Source: Porticoccaceae bacterium
GTDB lineage: Bacteria; Pseudomonadota; Gammaproteobacteria; Pseudomonadales; Porticoccaceae
Direction: 5' to 3'
NCBI GenBank assembly: GCA_019090225.1
Contig: JAHRWI010000263.1
Span: 1 to 8,500 of the forward strand
DNA: 8,500 nt
A program made the position numbers and the translations under genes. Position 1 is the stretch's first letter, and each line of letters starts with the position of its first letter. Under the pieces are notes generated by a model. The model was not told the origin of the DNA. It made no database searches and saw only the letters and a program-made list of their open reading frames with translations. Below, one piece after another: positions 6,644 to 8,500 of the stretch.

Positions 6644-7456
6644 CTAATCTTTAAGATCAAAAGCTACATTGACCTGCCCGAAGCTAAATATTTTATTATC
6701 AGCACTCAGGCTAAACTGGTAGCTTGCTGCACCCTGTTGGTGGGCAATGATGCGCGCAAAAACAGTTAAATCCTGATCAAGCTCCGGCAAGAATTGCCGG
6801 TAGCAGACCAGATATTTAATACCTATCACCCAGGCTCTCGGTATCTCTTTAGGCCCAGAGCCATTTTGTGGCCCTACATTCACATCAACATCGACACCGG
6901 CATCAACATCGGGGACGGCATTAAGCAAACCATGACAGGCAAATCCCTGACCTGCGTACTCAAGGGACGCCCAGCTCGATAACTGGCCCTCACGGCTTAA
7001 GGGGTTATTTGATGATCGAACTGACACACAGTGAATACTCTCTCGATCAAAGCTATCAATATGATCCAGCAGACACATGCTGCCGCCGTGGGGCAATTTT
7101 TGATAGAGATCATCGATATTAATAAGGTGCCCAGCCTCGCCACTCAAAGGTAAATCAGGAACGGGGTAATCTATCTGTGTGGACAACAGCCCTCGCGTGA
7201 CCACTTCGCCAGCGACGCTGCATTGAAAACGAACCTCGTGAAGATTTTTTGATGTGTATTCGACTTTTATTGTCTCATTGGGTTTTATCGCTGCGACAAA
7301 GCGAACCTGCTTTGCACAGCAAAACATTTGATCTAGATCCTGCGCTATTCGCCTGCTTAGTTCATCGATAAGTAAGGCTGCGGGCACAATAGGCCGACCC
7401 GGGAAATGCCCGGATAGCGCTGGATGTTGATCTGAAATAGTGAACTCAAAAAACAT
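6644..7456 (-). CDS. Fused ApeI-ApeP-like double-hotdog dehydratase
   Basis: 270 residues in one uninterrupted frame. Domain 1 (about 1-100) is ApeI/FabZ-like: GHFPGRPIVPAALLIDEL (16-33) carries His17 and Asp31, the same 14-residue spacing as the His-Asp/Glu pair of FabA and FabZ. The usual Gly after the second Pro of this motif is Ala26. Domain 2 (about 115-270) is ApeP-like: KLPHGGSMCLLDHIDSFD (120-137), then WASLEYAGQGFACHG (162-176) with Glu166 and no His 14 residues earlier, then IGIKYLVCYRQFLP. A DVDAGVDVDVNVG insertion (183-195) lies in its loop. In the known pathway ApeI and ApeP are separate partner proteins that dehydrate 3-hydroxyacyl-ACP; here they appear joined, with a complete acid/His set in one chain. 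Start ATG 7456 gives the expected short N-terminus but has only a weak ribosome site (AGG). The gene is convergent with the methyltransferase gene and divergent from darA. Confidence 0.85.
   Translation of the reverse strand: MFFEFTISDQHPALSGHFPGRPIVPAALLIDELSRRIAQDLDQMFCCAKQVRFVAAIKPNETIKVEYTSKNLHEVRFQCSVAGEVVTRGLLSTQIDYPVPDLPLSGEAGHLINIDDLYQKLPHGGSMCLLDHIDSFDRESIHCVSVRSSNNPLSREGQLSSWASLEYAGQGFACHGLLNAVPDVDAGVDVDVNVGPQNGSGPKEIPRAWVIGIKYLVCYRQFLPELDQDLTVFARIIAHQQGAASYQFSLSADNKIFSFGQVNVAFDLKD
6883..6918 (-). repeat. 18-base tandem repeat in the fused dehydratase gene
   Basis: Plus-strand units 6883-6900 and 6901-6918 agree at 15 of 18 bases, both beginning CATCAACATCG. On the coding strand this gives the Asp-Val-rich run around residues 181-195. 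It lies in the loop after the central helix of the ApeP-like domain, before the strand IPRAWVIGIKYL. The repeat keeps the frame and looks like a slippage-type expansion in a surface loop. Confidence 0.85.
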
Positions 7457-7536
7457 ATTCGGCCTGTAATAAGGCTACCCAAACGGCCTTCAGGCCACGA
7501 AAAATAATAGTAATCGTCTAGCGAGACAACTAAGGC

Positions 7537-7556
7537 CCCGCTTCGAAGACAGCGGG
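7537..7556. promoter_or_regulatory. Inverted repeat, possible operator
   Basis: A perfect 6-base inverted repeat CCCGCT/AGCGGG has an 8-base centre that includes TTCGAA. It lies just downstream of the predicted minus-strand -10 and just upstream of a plus-strand TATAAT, so a protein bound here could affect both directions. No T-tract follows directly, which argues against a terminator. The regulatory role is inferred from position only. Confidence 0.35.
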
Positions 7557-7560
7557 ACAT

Positions 7561-7589
7561 GGTATAATTTTTCCTGTCTTGACTGTTAA
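7561..7589 (-). promoter_or_regulatory. Candidate sigma70 promoter for the fused dehydratase gene
   Basis: Reading the minus strand, TTAACA (7589-7584) is followed by a 17-base spacer and TATACC (7566-7561), matching 5 of 6 and 4 of 6 consensus bases. Transcription would begin near 7554, giving a leader of about 100 bases before ATG 7456. It overlaps the candidate plus-strand elements. Confidence 0.4.
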
Positions 7590-7606
7590 ATAATACCGCG
7601 TAGGTT
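7563..7606 (+). promoter_or_regulatory. Candidate promoter elements for darA
   Basis: A perfect TATAAT lies at 7563-7568 but has only a poor -35 match upstream. Alternatively TTGACT (7579-7584), 16 bases and TAGGTT (7601-7606) could form a weak sigma70 promoter. Either would give a leader of roughly 80-120 bases. Neither is strong; an activator may be involved. Confidence 0.25.
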
Positions 7607-7642
7607 GAACCTTTAGCTATCAAACTCACCGATAATCCCTTG

Positions 7643-7661
7643 AGCTGAGCAATAGTCAGCT
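7643..7661. promoter_or_regulatory. Inverted repeat upstream of darA
   Basis: AGCTGA and TCAGCT form a perfect 6-base inverted repeat around a 7-base centre, ending 33 bases before ATG 7695. It could be an operator or a hairpin in the darA leader. The short arms mean chance occurrence is possible. Confidence 0.3.
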
Positions 7662-7694
7662 AGCAATCGAAAACAGTTTATCTGGAATCTCACG

Positions 7695-8500
7695 ATGAAG
7701 AAAATTCTGGTGATCCACTATTCTCAAAGCGGCCAGCTCAGCCGTGTCGTTGAGCATTTCACTCAGCCCTTAATTGATTCGCCAGATATTTCGGTCACCT
7801 TCGAAAATATTTTGCCCCAGGACGATTACCCCTTCCCCTGGCCATTTTTTCGTTTTTTAGATACTTTCCCTGAAGCGGTCTATCTAGACCCTCCTCCCAT
7901 GCAGGCCTCGAGCCTACAGGGTGACGAAGACTTTGATTTGATCATCCTCGCTTATCAGGTCTGGTTTCTATCGCCTTCCCTACCGACCACCGGATTTTTA
8001 AAAAGTCCCCTTGCAGCAAGTTTGTTGAAGGACAAACCCCTCATCACGCTCATTGCCTGCCGCGATATGTGGCTTATGGCCCAGGAAGAAATGAAAAAAC
8101 TCCTCACAGGTCTCGATGCCCACCTGATCGGCAATGTCGCTTTAGTGGATGAAGCTGGCAGTATCGGTAGCTTCCTGGCAACACCAGCCTGGGTATTGAG
8201 TGGCAACAAAGGCCCTAACCTGGGCGGGCTAATTCCCCGTGCCGGTGTTTCCGATAATGACATCGTTTGCTGTCAGCGCTTTGGCCGACGTATCGTTGAC
8301 ACATGGGCCAGACATGAGCCGCTGGGACGAGATTTGTTACAGGGCCTAAGCGCCGTACGCGTCAATGAAACGCTGATTGCCAGCGAAAAAACTGCTCGGC
8401 GGGCTTTTTTGCTATGGGGAAAGTTATTACGCTCTTTAGGTCCCAGCGGATCGATTAAACGCAAACCGGTGTTGCTAATCTACGTCGTATTTTTAAGCAC
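7695..8500 (+). CDS. darA: DarA-like dialkylresorcinol-forming enzyme (3' end missing)
   Basis: 268 complete codons are visible from ATG 7695 with no stop before the window edge; the family is around 300 residues long, so only a short C-terminal piece should be missing. The N-terminus MKKILVIHYSQSGQLSRVV is a flavodoxin-like first strand and phosphate loop (SQSGQL, 10-15). Further segments characteristic of DarA proteins as I know them are DYPFPWPFFRF (44-54), DLIILAYQVWFLSPSLPT (81-98), IACRDMWLMAQEEMKK (120-135), IGNVALVD (145-152) and PRAGVSDNDI (181-190). DarA works with the ketosynthase-III-like DarB to condense two beta-keto intermediates and aromatise the product to a 2,5-dialkylresorcinol (dialkylcyclohexanedione intermediate). 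A DarB gene is not in the window but would be expected nearby. The ribosome site before the ATG is weak. In flexirubin-producing bacteria darA/darB sit beside APE genes. Confidence 0.85.
   Translation, partial: MKKILVIHYSQSGQLSRVVEHFTQPLIDSPDISVTFENILPQDDYPFPWPFFRFLDTFPEAVYLDPPPMQASSLQGDEDFDLIILAYQVWFLSPSLPTTGFLKSPLAASLLKDKPLITLIACRDMWLMAQEEMKKLLTGLDAHLIGNVALVDEAGSIGSFLATPAWVLSGNKGPNLGGLIPRAGVSDNDIVCCQRFGRRIVDTWARHEPLGRDLLQGLSAVRVNETLIASEKTARRAFLLWGKLLRSLGPSGSIKRKPVLLIYVVFLS

Larger units (their letters stand above)
7457..7694. promoter_or_regulatory. Divergent intergenic region between the fused dehydratase gene and darA
   Basis: 238 bases separate two genes transcribed away from each other, so promoters for both directions should lie here. 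The candidates are listed as separate entries. A minus-strand frame from GTG 7629 runs through most of it and into the dehydratase gene, but in a different frame and without recognisable protein character; I read the region as non-coding. Confidence 0.6.

Noticed and set aside
6644..7456. Fusion as two genes miscalled as one
   Set aside because: The frame is continuous with no stop between domains, and the linker (about residues 100-118) reads as ordinary coding sequence; a sequencing error merging two frames would usually leave an abrupt change in protein character.
7537..7556. Rho-independent terminator
   Set aside because: The stem is only 6 bases and the T-rich stretch starts about 10 bases later, so it does not follow the stem directly.
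7357..7629. 90-codon minus-strand frame from GTG 7629 overlapping the start of the fused dehydratase
   Set aside because: It overlaps 100 bases of a recognisable gene in another frame, has no family character, and covers the divergent promoter region; an upstream extension of the dehydratase would need a frameshift and is not required by the family's usual N-terminus.

Overview
The window lies inside an aryl-polyene (APE) pigment gene cluster, probably from a moderate-GC gammaproteobacterium. The lineage is inferred from gene content (the APE core with a DUF3261 lipoprotein, and a lipoprotein resembling a Shewanella/marine-gammaproteobacterial family) and from compact overlapping genes. The exact taxon cannot be read from the sequence.

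Layout. (a) Positions 1-5433, plus strand, form one tightly coupled operon segment: the 3' part of a halogenase-family flavoprotein, a DUF3261-type lipoprotein, ketosynthase ApeO, hotdog protein ApeP, ketoreductase ApeQ and ketosynthase ApeR. From the lipoprotein onward, consecutive genes overlap by 1-4 bases. (b) Positions 5434-6563, plus strand, form a visibly AT-richer stretch with two genes not typical of APE clusters: a small lipoprotein of the Sbal_3080 type and an ICMT-like integral membrane methyltransferase. (c) Positions 6644-7456, minus strand, hold one ORF that joins an ApeI-like hotdog domain to an ApeP-like hotdog domain. (d) A 238-base divergent regulatory region follows. (e) From 7695 to the window edge, plus strand, runs a DarA-like flavodoxin-fold protein of dialkylresorcinol (DAR) biosynthesis, incomplete at its 3' end.

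How they fit together. ApeO and ApeR elongate the ACP-bound chain, ApeQ reduces the beta-keto group, and the ApeI/ApeP hotdog pair dehydrates the hydroxyacyl intermediate, so repeated cycles build a conjugated polyene. The flavoprotein could halogenate or oxidise the aryl head, and the methyltransferase could modify it. DarA, acting with a DarB-type ketosynthase expected outside the window, would make a dialkylresorcinol. In flexirubin-type pigments the polyene acid is esterified to such a resorcinol. The window therefore suggests a hybrid APE-DAR (flexirubin-like) locus.

Most notable points: the fused ApeI-ApeP dehydratase coexists with a stand-alone ApeP; each of these two genes carries its own short in-frame tandem repeat; and APE and DAR genes sit side by side.
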